Part shown: positions 47,646-58,318 of the stretch, piece after piece
Layout: each line of letters opens with the position of its first letter
Numbering within the stretch: position 1 is the first letter of the stretch
From: Cyrtodaria siliqua
Lineage: Eukaryota > Mollusca > Bivalvia > Adapedonta > Hiatellidae
NCBI GenBank assembly: GCA_037043455.1
Contig: JAWPHD010010385.1
Span: 1-64,000 of the forward strand
DNA: 64,000 bases
Direction: 5' to 3'
Translations under genes and position numbers: made by a program
Notes under the pieces: model-generated
Told to the model about the DNA's origin: nothing
Database searches by the model: none
What the model saw: only the letters and a program-made list of their open reading frames with translations

Positions 47646-48074
47646 TTACATGTAACCGGGTATACATGGATTTTATACGAGAGCTTTAAACAAGTAAATA
47701 CACCAGATAATATAACAAACTTTATTTACTATCAATTGCATAATTATTATTTCATGAAAAGTAAGGCATGTGTCTAAGACTTAGGAAATCCAGTTCATTT
47801 TTCGGTGAAACATGGAGTGAGCAATAAGAAGACAAAAATAGCTGTTTGCAAAATGAAATTTGAATTGGTATAATGTATTTGTATTTTTACCCCACTGCTA
47901 AAACCAAAAGTTTCACGAATAACCATAAATTAACATCATATCAATGATTAAATATATTGTAAAAGATTAAATATATTGTAAAAAAAGTGGTGTTGATATT
48001 ATAATTTATTATCTATTCTTAAATTAACAATACGCTCCTCCTTAGATTTCATAATCTTTCCTGGATGAGATACA

Positions 48075-48345
48075 AGTTAAACAGGACACAAGGCAATCTG
48101 GACGTTTTTAAAACTTAAAAGTATTCCACTGAATAATTCAAAACAAAAGCATACTACTAGTTTTTATTATATTGCGCACCAATAATATACATGGTAGAGT
48201 AATGAAGTAAAATTGATAACTCTAAATTGTATTACTTTTTATTTAATTATATGTAAACAGTTTAAGTTAAAAAACATAATTCCAGATTAATAAATAAAAT
48301 TCAAATTGTAATACTTCAAGATTGCTTTGTGTCCCTTTAACATAG
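48075..48345. mobile_element. MITE (ACACAAGGCAATCT ... AGATTGCTTTGTGTCCC)
   Basis: Inverted ends 'aacaggacacaaggcaatct' and 'agattgctttgtgtcccttt'; AT-rich body. Same family as 16846-17170. Confidence 0.7.
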
Positions 48346-48589
48346 AAATACTATAATATCACAATAACAAACAGAATAAATATGAGCTAAAATACTCCAT
48401 AATTTTCCCAACTGTGGAAGAGTGTAAAAAAGGTCCTTCATAATCTATCCCAATATTATCATCCAACTTTCTTTGCCTCAACAATTATCATTATCATCTT
48501 ACATTCAAAATATGAGTCAACAACACTCGTTATAATAAACAAACATGCTTGGATTAGTATATATCATGTATATAAACTATATAAATTAA

Positions 48590-49190
48590 CCTTAGAGATT
48601 AATAATTTAACTATATACATGTATAATAGATTTTTAAAAGAAATGTATAATGTTGATGAGACCGTATTCAATGAAGGTCACAGATCACGGTATTCTTATT
48701 AAAAATCTTTGAATAAATATACAGATGCTCCAAGACCATTGGATGCTAAACAAATTCCACAAACAATCTTACAGAAGTATTCTGCAGATATCACTGCTGA
48801 AATTAATTCTTTAAAATGCAAATTGTACGACAATAAACTTCATACTAACTTTTTCGAAGATTTACACTAATTTAGTCTACAAATTTATTTGTCATTTGGA
48901 CTCCCTAAATTAATTACAAAAGAACTTAAAGAAAAATTAGAATTAGTGCACACGATTTACTTATAGAACGTGGTCGTTATTTTAAACCTAAATTATCACG
49001 TGAAAACAGACTTTGCACTATATGTAATCGAACTGAAGATGAAATACATTACATTATTTTTTTTGTAAAAAACTTGCGCCACTTAGGAAACCGTTATTTA
49101 AACAGTTTAACTTCTTTTTTCATTTTTCAATGTCATATGCCAAGAATAGAAATTTAAACCATTGATTCTATCAAAACAAGGCTGTTGTTT
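48590..49190 (+). pseudogene. LINE ORF2 C-terminal remnant
   Basis: Reads FLKEMYNVDETVFNEGHRS, then RPLDAKQIPQTILQKYSADI, a stop, and GRYFKPKLSRENRLCTICN then RTEDEIHYI in shifted frames. GRY ... RLCxxC ... (E)DExHYI is the conserved C-terminal knuckle region of non-LTR retrotransposons. Several stops and frameshifts; different family or divergence from 32797-33955. Confidence 0.75.
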
Positions 49191-49194
49191 TCTA

Positions 49195-49300
49195 ATACAT
49201 TTAAAGGGACACATGCCAATCTTATTTGTTTAAAACTCGCGGCACCCTGTTAGTTTTTTTTACAATAATGCATATGTGCAATCTGTCATATTCATTATTA
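49195..49300. mobile_element. MITE end
   Basis: 'aaagggacacatgccaatct' and 'aaaactcgcggcaccctgtt' as at 15856-15905; truncated. Confidence 0.6.
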
Positions 49301-50020
49301 GTGAATAGAATTGGATTTTACGGTGCACCAACACATAAAAGGTTATATGAATAAATATCCACAGATAATTTCACTGACGACGCGTCACCACTGTCATAGA
49401 ATTCAAGCACTTGAAGTTTCACTGAAGTTTTACGCAAAACATATTTTTCTGGAATACGTCCCAATAGTTCATTTTCGAGTCGATCAGGCATGGATAGCTC
49501 ACAGGAGTCATTTGTCAGTAATTCATCATTCTGGCTATCTGTAGAGAAATAACCAGTATCTTAACATGCAATGAATGCATTGTTAAGCTCATCAGTACAC
49601 ATATCCTCTATAATTACAGAGTCATCCCAAAGTGTCACACATTCTTCAGAAACAGTAGCAGAATCGGTGTCACTAGTCGCACCTGTGTATACTTCATTAT
49701 AAAGCTCAGATTCATCAGCACACACATCGTCCAAAATAACAGTCATCCCAAAGTGTCACACATTCTTCAGAAACAGTAGCAAAATCGATCTTATTAATTG
49801 CACCTATGTATACATGTGCTTCTTCTTCAAGGCATGTCAAACTAACTTCAAGCAGAGTTGCAGAACATGTACTGTTTCTGCCTCATGATGTATAGTGCTT
49901 TTGGCTTGATTGCTGTGATCGTAGTGATGATCCTCTGATCTTGCTTGAAACTTTTGTTTTTTGGCAGTGGCTGTCCCTTTTCTCACCTGAATGACACTTG
50001 ATCTTTTCTTTCTTGGCATT
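49300..50020 (-). pseudogene. Hypothetical protein remnant with duplicated acidic segment
   Basis: Minus strand from 50019: MPRKKRSSVIQVRKGTATAK then a basic/His stretch, a stop, then (49800-49560) GAINKIDFATVSEECVTLWDD, ILDDVCADESELYNEVYTGA and again ATVSEECVTLWDDSVIIEDM in shifting frames, and (49550-49300) DSCELSMPDRLENELLGRIP. 'ATVSEECVTLWDD' occurs twice, from a ~125-nt direct repeat ('tgtcacacattcttcagaaa' at 49636 and 49755). It looks like a decayed, possibly transposon-encoded gene; family not recognised. Confidence 0.45.
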
Positions 50021-50064
50021 CTGAAGAAAACAATATATGTCCCTTTAAAAATAATATTAATTAT

Positions 50065-50325
50065 TGTCTGTATTATCTATAGGAAACGTTTGACCTTGAA
50101 GCTCTATTCATAGGTTTTTGATAGCTAGATCTGCACTCCTGTGAAGTTTCATGAAAATCTGTTAAGTAGCAAGTTTCAGAGGAGTAGTCGATATAAGTTT
50201 TTACTATATAACTCTATGTAAACAAAGATGGCCGCTGGCAGCCATGTTTAATGTTGAATCAAAATAATGTTCAACAAGGACCAACATCGTGTCATGCTGA
50301 TCATTTTCTGTGGGATGATACCCTT
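50065..50325 (-). repeat. Reversed fragment of the TAGCTCTACTG-family element
   Basis: Complement of 'aaacaaagatggccgctggc', 'tttcagaggagtagtcgata' and 'atcatgctgatcattt'-like blocks equals the 300-nt units of 168-1609. Confidence 0.75.
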
Positions 50326-50925
50326 AACTGTGTAACAGCTTTGCGGAATTTTGTATATTAACAGTATCTAAATATGACTGGAAACTGAATGATGCAAAGT
50401 GTATGTAATCAAATTTCGACAATTTCACAGAGATTTTTGTTTTCGTCCACATTCAGTTTATGTTTTATTGGTTATATGTATAATTCTACTTGTGACATGA
50501 GCAGGTTACGCTGCCCGGTCTATCTTACGTACCGAGAAATAACATTTAGTATAGAACTGTTGGTGGTTTTGGCCATTACATTTCAGTATATAATATATAC
50601 ACATATATATAACCATTTGTTAATATTTCTGTGCTTCAGTACAGTTTCCCAGCATCTCAGGACATCAGGGACTCTGAAAATAAAAATGATACAGATTCTG
50701 TTTAACCATACATATTTTTCTTTCAACTTAAATTTATAGGTAACAAGTTGGTGAGTTGAAATAGATGAATAAAAAGTGACTATAGAACTTTTTTTATAAG
50801 AATATAAATTGAACAGAACATGGTGGAAACAATGACCAGAAAAAAACCTATAAAACTTCTAATTAGTGATTTTAGAAAAAAATGTTACATGTAAGATGAA
50901 TTTAAAAAAAATGTTTTCGGCTGAT
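50326..50925. other. No gene seen
   Basis: A 116-codon frame (50389-50739) is hydrophobic and low in motifs; I do not support it as a gene. Confidence 0.4.
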
Positions 50926-50929
50926 CAAC

Positions 50930-51240
50930 ACTTTACCGGTATACCTTATTTAGAGCCACCCCAGAGAGAGGGGAAGGAGGACACATATGATAGGAATTTG
51001 AGAACCTGCTTTATTTTTACTAATGAATATATTTCTATGGTTCTTTATGGTGCTCAAAGGATAGAGAACCCCCAGTTTCAATCCCAATCTGGACAACACA
51101 TGAGGCTGAGGGAAGGTGGTGTATTGCCCGAAAACACAGACGAAACTCAGTGGTGCATGTGTGACTTGAACCCGAAAGCTCCAGATTGTTATCGTCCGCC
51201 ATGCTATCGCTGGGTCAATGCCAGCACATTATGTTAAGTC
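50930..51240 (-). mobile_element. V-SINE-like element
   Basis: Complement of 'agagccaccccagagagagg', 'ggttctttatggtgctcaaa' and 'cacagacgaaactcagtgg' matches the V-SINE-like copies; a 123-codon plus-strand frame over it is antisense SINE. Confidence 0.7.
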
Positions 51241-52916
51241 AGGGTCCTGGTTAAGTTTAATATTTTAGATATAATACAAGGATGTTTTTATCTTGTTCGA
51301 TTCATTTTACATCCGTACTATGGACAATATGACTTATTTATGTGTCGATGAGCTGTAAAACACCATTTATTCATTTTTTATTTTTAGTATAAGAAGTCTG
51401 AGACTAAGTGCAGGTCCACAATGCCACATATATACATTGATAAATTCATTTTTTTTTTGAAACTGTGCTTACCTACACACTGGCTTACACCAGGCTCTTG
51501 ATGTAGTTCTACAGATTACTGTGAGACTGTGAAATGACTGTGAAAACAGGCTGTGGTAACACAATGCACTCTGACACTGCCTCATTTAAACAGACCTGAA
51601 AAATAACATATTGTTCCATTTAATTTTAATATTAATAACTATGTTCAACTTTCTTAATGCTATCAATGCCAGCTTTCCATAATAGTTTTCTTAAAACACA
51701 ACTGGACTTTCTGGATACTGTCCAAAATGTAAGACTGGCATTCATGAATAAGGGCCATGTGGAAGATTAGTTTAAAACTAAATATGTCACCCTCTTTAAA
51801 TAAAAATTTAAATAAAGTCTCTTATCTTAGTAGTATTTTCAAGGCTTACATTTTCATCAATCATTCATCACTCCTGTGTTCTAAAAATGATCAGAATTAA
51901 GTTAATATATATAAACCACCACCATTTCATATGTTTCGATGTTAAACACTTGTCCTACACTACAGTACAGTAATTAAAAGTGTATTTACTTACACAAATC
52001 CCTACACAGGCTACAGACAATCAGACAATCCATGCCATGACCCATTTCATTTGCTTGCCAGCTAGGTGTGTTTCACTAATTCTCCGACATAGATGATAGA
52101 TCTATTGTAAATTACGCACTCAAGTCAGTCATGTAAAACTTGGAATTATATACGATCACTGTTTCGATAAAGGTCTAACAACTTAATTCCACTCCTGTAC
52201 AAATGTCTATGTGTGTAACTCAGTATGCATGCATCTGCATAATTTGACCGTTGAATACGTGTACACCATGTGTGTGAGCTATTTTTAGCACATTGTTTGG
52301 ACTGTGGCAATGAAAATACAGCAGTTCAGTTCAATTCACAATTTAGTTTTAAGTGACAGTGCGAATTTGTCCAGGGAGAAGTGAGGGTTTATGGCGTGCG
52401 ACTGACTGGCCCTTGACTGGGTGTTTTTCTGTGTCGCCGCCATTTTGAATAGCCTCTGAAAGACTGAAATGCAGGTAACAACTTTCAAAACGGGCACGCA
52501 AAATGTATATTCACGAAAAAATAAGAAATTTTCAAAAAAGAAAGATCAGGTAATGATCTTCAACTCCTGGCAATTTCAACAATATTTAAGAATATACAAT
52601 TTTTGTACCCATTTCGAAACATTGGCAATTTCGAAGAAAACAAAAACTACTTTTTTTGATCTTCGCATTTGTACCGCGATTTTCGACTATGATATCTCTA
52701 TAAAAGCTGTCAACACGATTGTTTGGTGAATCTCCGACATAATAATTTACTTCTGATATGATTTGTTTTCTCTGTCATCTAGTCTACGCTTTAAACTAGG
52801 GTTTTTAAAAAGAGTACTATAAAATCCGCGCAGCTGCACGTGCTCGCAAAATGGGAACTACGTTGCCTCCAACCCCAATTATTTATGTTTGAGTTATGCG
52901 GTTCAGGCACGTGAAA
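51241..52916. other. ZC3H14 intron 5, no gene seen
   Basis: Unique-looking AT-rich DNA. 52435-52735 ('cgccgccattttgaatagcc', then an 86-codon frame from 52469) shows no motif. Confidence 0.4.
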
Positions 52917-53140
52917 TTACTTGTCTGCTCCCGTACTGGTATAAATGTTAGTAACCATATGAGCAGAGAACAGAGTATCAATATTGCATGTGTCATCTAG
53001 ATACCGAGATGTTTTATTAAATGCATCAACAACTTCACTCTGGCTAGCAGGTGACAAACTCAACATAAAATCTCTTTCATAGCAGTACAAAAACAAATCT
53101 ACGACAAGTGGCGCACAGTTAGTACCCATCCATCTCTGCT
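52917..53140 (-). pseudogene. Reverse-transcriptase fragment (downstream part), inverted piece
   Basis: Minus strand WMGTNCAPLVVDLFLYCYER then DFMLSLS and FNKTSRYLDDTCNID. The G-T-N-C-A-P-L and R-Y-L-D-D motifs are RT core (YxDD box as YLDD). Same type as 42945-43606, for which this is the upstream neighbour in an intact element. Confidence 0.8.
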
Positions 53141-53272
53141 TCCACGGCCGTCTACTTACAATTTGCGACACATTAAGAAGGGTATTCAGAATCTGCATAC
53201 TAAATGTGTTCTAGTTCCTGCAGACAAAGCTTCCAACAATATAATTGTTGTCTGACGATTACATTATAAGCA
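53141..53272 (+). pseudogene. Reverse-transcriptase fragment (upstream part), opposite strand
   Basis: Plus strand PSTYNLRHIKKGIQNLHTKC then VLVPADKASNNIIVV and a stop. 'VPADKASNNIIVV' precedes the catalytic core in this RT type. It directly abuts the minus-strand core fragment, so the element is broken by an inversion. It ends ~20-25 nt before ZC3H14 exon 6. Confidence 0.75.
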
Positions 53273-53292
53273 CATTATCCTTTACCTTTCAG

Positions 53293-53438
53293 GACGTTTC
53301 CGTACTGTAAGTTTGGGGACAAGTGTATGTACATCCACCCAAACTGTAAGTTTGATGCCAAATGTACGAGGATGGACTGTCCTTTCACACATGCGACCAG
53401 GAGAGGAGGCTTTGGTGTACCCACAGTTATACATAAAA
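53293..53438 (+). CDS. ZC3H14: ZC3H14 exon 6 (CCCH fingers 2 and 3)
   Basis: 146-nt exon, phase 2 in and phase 1 out, between TTTACCTTTCAG and AAAA|GTAGGT. With the preceding PC-K it completes finger 2 (C-KTFPY-C-KFGDK-C-MYI-H) and finger 3 (C-KFDAK-C-TRMD-C-PFT-H), then ATRRGGFGVPTVIHK. Both match the family finger order very closely (human finger 3 is CKYDAKCTKPDCPFTH). The intron upstream is about 13.8 kb, the longest in the gene, and a reverse-transcriptase fragment ends roughly 25 nt before this exon. Confidence 0.96.
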
Positions 53439-53924
53439 GTAGGTCAAACTAATATAATTAAAATGTATGAACAGTTTTAGATACATGTATAATATTTTCA
53501 CTTTATAAAATTTCATGAAGATTCTTAAAATCATACCATTATGTGTATACTTGAAAGGCGACATTGACTCTAATTCCTATCTTTAAATTATACTTACCGA
53601 GCCATTGCGAAAATGGACTGCCATGAGTAAATGATTTAATACTGGAAAATAAAAGCAGAGATGTGAAATTAATCATGTATTAATATCTTTCTTAAAAAAT
53701 GAAGCATGCTGTTTCTTAAATAAATTGTTTTAAAAGTGGGGGAAAAAAAGTTATTCAGACTCGTTTATCAACAACAAATAGACCTACATATTAAAATGAT
53801 TTAAAATTAACTAAAATTTCACCTTCAAACCTTATTTCTTGCTAACTGTTATTTCATATTAAGAACCAATAAGTTAATATTACAATTAATATTAAAAACA
53901 CTATTTTCCTTAACATTGCAACAG
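53439..53924 (+). other. ZC3H14 intron 6
   Basis: AT-rich, no repeat recognised. Confidence 0.6.
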
Positions 53925-54067
53925 TTGTGCAAGTTCCAGTGCAGCCGTACTTGCCCGTTGTATCTCAGGCAGCTGAAGTTCCAGTGGGTGCCACACAGGT
54001 GCCTTCAGCGGCTTGTAGGTTTTTTCCAAACTGTCACAACATGAACTGCCCATTTACACATCCAAAG
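53925..54067 (+). CDS. ZC3H14: ZC3H14 exon 7 (CCCH finger 4)
   Basis: 143-nt exon after CATTGCAACAG, phase 1 in and phase 0 out (CCAAAG|GTATGT). It carries a Val/Pro/Ala-rich spacer (VQVPVQPYLPVV, then SQAAEVPVGATQVPSA) and finger 4, C-RFFPN-C-HNMN-C-PFT-H, ending HPK. Vertebrate ZC3H14 also has a Pro/Ala-rich spacer between fingers 3 and 4. Confidence 0.96.
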
Positions 54068-54712
54068 GTATGTTTATAAAATTGTAGAAGTGTATTAATT
54101 AACATCTAATCATTTAGCTATATTGAATTTCTAAATTAAGAAAGGAAACATTTTGGGCAATTTTTTTTCTCAGCATAATATGCCGGTTTAGGAAAATACA
54201 TGTACTATTATCACAAAATTAGACCAGCAAGTAAAAAAAACACCATAAAAATGAAGATAATAATATCCAAACGGGTATTAGAAGTTCAGGAAGTAAAAAG
54301 GATTGACAGGTTGAGTTTAGATAAAAAGTAAAGCCTGAAACTTGTCACACAATATCATTTATGCAAACCGATGTCTGTCTCTTATATGTATTGTTGAACT
54401 GTATCACTACTGAAAAGGAGTTTAAAATTAAATGGTTGTTTTAAAGTTAGATAAACTGGCATCGAAGTAATACACATTTGTAGATGCTTGAATGTTGCAT
54501 TTAATAGGGTGGTGTAATATCCTATGGCACAATTAATGTCTTCATTTAAACTTTAATTGGCTCTGTTTCAACTAAACATTTTTGTATTTTTAGTTTATAT
54601 TGAGGTTCTTTGCATCACCTTACATGTGTCAAATAATATCTTCTACGCTCCTCATGCCTTAACGTTTCAAAGCCCAGTAAATTAATTGCTTCTTTTCATG
54701 TTGTATATGTAG
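54068..54712 (+). other. ZC3H14 intron 7
   Basis: AT-rich, no repeat recognised. Confidence 0.6.
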
Positions 54713-54832
54713 CCCTGTAGATACGGTATAGGCTGTATGAACAAGAGTACATGTACATTCTACCACCCTCCTCTCCCGACGAAGAACAAAATGAAATGGT
54801 CATCATCGGATAAGAAGGATCTAGCAGGGTAG
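54713..54832 (+). CDS. ZC3H14: ZC3H14 exon 8 (CCCH finger 5 and C-terminus or donor)
   Basis: Starts after TTGTATATGTAG in phase 0. It encodes finger 5, C-RYGIG-C-MNKST-C-TFY-H (one residue longer between Cys2 and Cys3 than the C-x4-C of human finger 5), then PPLPTKNKMKWSSSDKKDLA and G. The next in-frame codon is TAG (54830-54832), so an unspliced exon ends the protein with ...KKDLAG. The same bases form a donor, GCAGG|GTAGGT at 54828/54829, which would instead join a short exon at 58282. Length and position of the tail fit the family's C-terminus either way. Confidence 0.93.
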   Translation, partial: PCRYGIGCMNKSTCTFYHPPLPTKNKMKWSSSDKKDLAG

Positions 54833-55128
54833 GTGGTCTTAGTATTTGTGACATTTGTAGATCAATCTATAATTTTATTGAAGTTCATTGTTATTCATGT
54901 TTTAATTGTTAAACTCCTATCTTTGATATATACCCTAGGCTTTCATTTCCTGAGAATGAAATACAAAAACCTGTATCACTGTGTTGACTTTTTCTGACTC
55001 TAATTACCATCATGACATGTTGTGTTGTTTAAATGACACCTTTTACCTATGTACTATTGTTCCACTGTGTGAAAATACTGTTGAGGAATATTGGATATAT
55101 TTTATTTTGTGTATTATTTACAAGGGTA
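54833..55128 (+). other. Intron 8 or 3' UTR of the short ZC3H14 form
   Basis: AT-rich, no feature recognised; AATAAA candidates occur only further on (about 55898-55904, inside the TIR element boundary, and 56107). Confidence 0.4.
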
Positions 55129-55129
55129 C

Positions 55130-55615
55130 ATCATTACCGGAGTAACGTGTTATGGAAACTTTAACGTGTTCTGGAAGGTTGAACATGTTCTGGAAGCTTT
55201 ATCGTGTTATTTAAGCTTTAACATGTTCTGGAAGCTTTAATGTGTTCTGGAAACTTTAACGTATTCTGGAAGCTTTAACATGTTCAGGAAACTTTAAACG
55301 TGTTCTGGAAAGTTGAACATGTTCTGGAAACTTTAACGTGTTCTGGAAACTTTAACATGTTCTGGAAGCTTTAACATGTTCTGGAAGGTTGAACATGTCC
55401 TGGAAGCTGTAACATGTTCTGGAAGGTTGAACATGTTCTGGAAGCTTTAACATGTTATGCTTTAACGTGTTCTAGAAGCTTTAACGTGTTCTGGAAGCTT
55501 TAACATGTTATGGAAGCTTTAACGTGTTCTGGAAGCTGTAACATGTTATGGAAGCTTTAACGTGTTCTGGAAGCTTTAACGTGTTATGGAAACTTTAACA
55601 TGTTCTGGAAACATT
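55130..55615 (+). repeat. ~20-nt minisatellite (TAACATGTTCTGGAAGCTT)
   Basis: About 24 units of 'taacgtgttctggaagcttt' with CATGTT/CGTGTT and AAGCTT/AAACTT/AAGGTT variants. Confidence 0.9.
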
Positions 55616-55899
55616 ATACTTATCAAGACCATCAACATGGCCATACTAAAATATAAAGGTCAAGGCCACACTGAAGGTCGTTATATGGGTTAAATACTCT
55701 TTATTTTCTTCACGAAGACTTAGGCCAGTTAGTCAAGCTCATTTATCTGGGTCCAAAAACCTTGTTATACTGACAAAGTGCTGACAGGCAACACACGTGT
55801 CTAGTTTCTAATTGTTGCTTAATTGCACAAATATTGCATTTAAACCAATAGTAGATTAATGAAGAAATACTGAAAACTTCATAATATTTAAAGTTAAAA

Positions 55900-56622
55900 T
55901 AAAGCTACTGTACATTTCAGGGTGCCTAAACGCCGAATATGAATCGAGATTTTTTTTATTACTTGCTATATGTTTTCATACATGATATGGTTAGATAAAA
56001 TGAAAATAGACGCTTCTTAATTGTTTACCATTTTGCCATGGCCATCCGTTATGTTTCACAAAGCCTAACATTCAATTTGACCCCATTACATGTTTACATT
56101 GTAAAAAATAAAACAACATGGCGGCTTTATTTTTAGAAATTGTCATCTGCGCATGTCTGTTTCTAGGGTTTGAATTTACCAAGTAAAACATAGGCAATGC
56201 AGGGTACTTTTGTTGTTCAATGTTCAGCAATCGAGCATACTTTACTTTTATTTTTTAATAAACATCATAATATCTTGCAAATAAAAGTTAGGTAAATAGT
56301 ATACCGTGTTTATATTTTGTTATATACACACCAATATTGGTCAACTGATTTTTTTAAGTCACCCTACCCTAGAAAATGTTCCGCCGTCGCCATTTTGGTT
56401 TTCGGCTGTCCATAAAATTACATATAAACTTTGGGGTCAAACTGAATTTTTGGCTTTGCGAAGCTTTGCGGATATCGACAGCAATATTGCAAACAGATCC
56501 GGGACCGTCTATTTTCATTCTGTCTAACCGTATCAGGTATGAAAACATATAGCAAGTAATGAAAGAAAATCTTGATTCATAATCAACGTCTAGGCACCCT
56601 GAAATGCACAGTAGGAGCTTAT
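55900..56622. mobile_element. TIR element, ~720 nt, arms ~110 nt
   Basis: Left 'ctactgtacatttcagggtg' ... 'cttgctatatgttttcatac' and right 'gtatgaaaacatatagcaag' ... 'caccctgaaatgcacagtag' are inverted. Interior is AT-rich with 'aacatggcggctttat' and 'ccgccgtcgccattttggtt'. The 73-codon frame 56306-56527 is not recognised; no transposase visible. Confidence 0.85.
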
Positions 56623-56964
56623 TTGAAAGCTTGATAAGTGCATGTACTTCAAGATTGATGTGTGTAATTTTACATGGCTGTTTTCTTTTTCATTCAAACC
56701 ATGATCCCATGATCCCGGGCATTTGTCCATATTCTCAATCATAATTAGAATGGGTCAAACTATTCGCTTACCGTATTTTGAAATATTGCAGGAAACAAAT
56801 GATGCTTATTCCCATTAAGGTAATTAAAGTAGGTATACAAGTCGTACAGAATATGTAGCATTCACATCACAAGTCAACAACAAACATACAAAACAAACGA
56901 CAATTACAAGGAAAAGCAAAGTATAAGTCACCACAATGATAAAAGCGTGGACAATAGTGGAACT

Positions 56965-58152
56965 ACATTGGAACGGTCAGTGTAAAATAATCTGTTGGGC
57001 GTTTAAACCAGGTTCTAGGGTGCATCAAACGTAATTGGAACGGTCAGTGCAAAATAATCTGTTGGGTGTTTAAACCAGGTTCTAGGGTGCACCAAACGTC
57101 ACTTGGACGGTCGTGTAAAATAATCTGATGGGGTTTAAACGTCATTGGAACGGTCAGTGGAAAATAATCTGATGGGGGTTTAAACCAGGTTCTAGGGTGC
57201 ACAAAATGTCATTTGAACGGTCAGTGGAAAATAATTTGATGGGGGTTTAAACCAGGTTCTAGGGTGCCCCAGACGTCATTGGAACGGTCAGTGGAATATA
57301 ATCGGATGGGGGTTTAAACCAGGTTCTAGGGTGCACAAAACGTCATTGGAACGGTCAGTGTAAAATAATCTGATGGGGGTTTAAACCAGGTTCTAGGGTG
57401 CACCAAACGTCATTCGAACGGTCAGTGGAAAATAATCTGATGGGGTAAAGTTTAAACCAGGTTCTAGGGTGCACCAAACGTCATTGGAACGGTCAGTGGA
57501 AAATAATTTGATGGGGGTGTAAACCAGATTCTAGGTGCACAAAACGTCATTGGAACGGTCAGTGTAAAATAATCTGATGGGGGGGTTAAACCAGGTTCTA
57601 GTGTGCACCAAACGTCATTGGAACGGTCAGTGTAAAATAATCTGATGGGGGTTTAAACCAGGTTCTAGGGTGCACCCAATGTCATTGGAGCGGTCAGTGG
57701 AACATAATCTGATGGGGGTTTAAACCAGGTTCTAGGGTGCACAAAACGTCTTTGGAACGGTCAGTGAAAAATAATCTGAAGAGGGTTTAAACCAGGTTCT
57801 AGGGTGCACCAAACGTCATTGGAATGATCGGTGAAAAATAATCTGATGGGGGTTTAAACCAGGTTCTAGGGTGCACCAAACGTCATTGGAACGGTCAGTG
57901 GAAAATAATCTGATGGGGGTTTAAACCAGGTTCTAGAGTGCACCAAACATCATTGGAATGGTCAGTGGAAAATAATCGGATGGGGGTTTAAACCAGGTTC
58001 TAGGGTGCACCAAACGTCTGGAACGGTCAGTGGAAAATAATTTGATGAGGTTTTAACCAGGTTCTAGGGTGCACCAAATGCCATTGGAACGGTCAGTGGA
58101 AAATAATTTGATGAGGTTTTAATCAGGTTCTAGGGTGCACCAACGGTCAGTC
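56965..58152 (+). repeat. 67-nt minisatellite
   Basis: About 17 units of 'cattggaacggtcagtggaa' plus 'aataatctgatgggggttta' plus 'aaccaggttctagggtgcac' plus 'caaacgt'. Ends ~130 nt before the possible last exon. Confidence 0.95.
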
Positions 58153-58281
58153 TTACCCTTAGCCATACATTTCTGTTGGTCAATCCATGTCTTTTCATTA
58201 TTATGACATTCCTTGTACAGAGATTTATTTCAAACATATGGTAAACGTTTAGTAAAACAGATGTTCATATTCTATATTTAG

Positions 58282-58318
58282 GCAGTCAGCAGGCAAATCT
58301 ATGAGTCTACCGAAATAG
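58282..58318 (+). CDS. ZC3H14: Possible alternative last coding exon of ZC3H14
   Basis: If the 54828/54829 donor is used, the phase-2 remainder gg joins the g after TATATTTAG at 58281 and reads on as QSAGKSMSLPK then TAG at 58316. The result would add 11 residues. The acceptor follows a pyrimidine-containing tract and lies just beyond the 67-nt array. Evidence is phase compatibility only; no family similarity supports the tail. Confidence 0.35.

Larger units (their letters stand above)
22943..58318 (+). other. ZC3H14: ZC3H14/Nab2-type poly(A)-binding protein gene, 3' part (gene span)
   Basis: Span of the coding exons listed separately. Joined in phase they give an acidic linker, the motif PKFIVTLDGV (shared with vertebrate ZC3H14), and five CCCH fingers in the order and spacing typical of the family, ending in a short lysine-rich tail. 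ZC3H14/Nab2 proteins are nuclear, bind poly(A) through these fingers and limit poly(A) tail length; that is family knowledge. All junctions use GT/AG, and phases agree at each of seven joins (1, 2, 0, 1, 2, 1, 0). The N-terminal Nab2/PWI-like domain was not found; because the first visible exon starts in phase 1, at least one more exon lies upstream. Introns are 0.5-14 kb and full of repeats. The finger identity is secure; exact ends of exons 1, 4 and 9 are inferred. Confidence 0.92.

Noticed and set aside
50866..51237. 123-codon frame with a Cys-rich end
   Set aside because: Most of it is antisense to a V-SINE-like element shared with 44317-44592 and 63641-63995.
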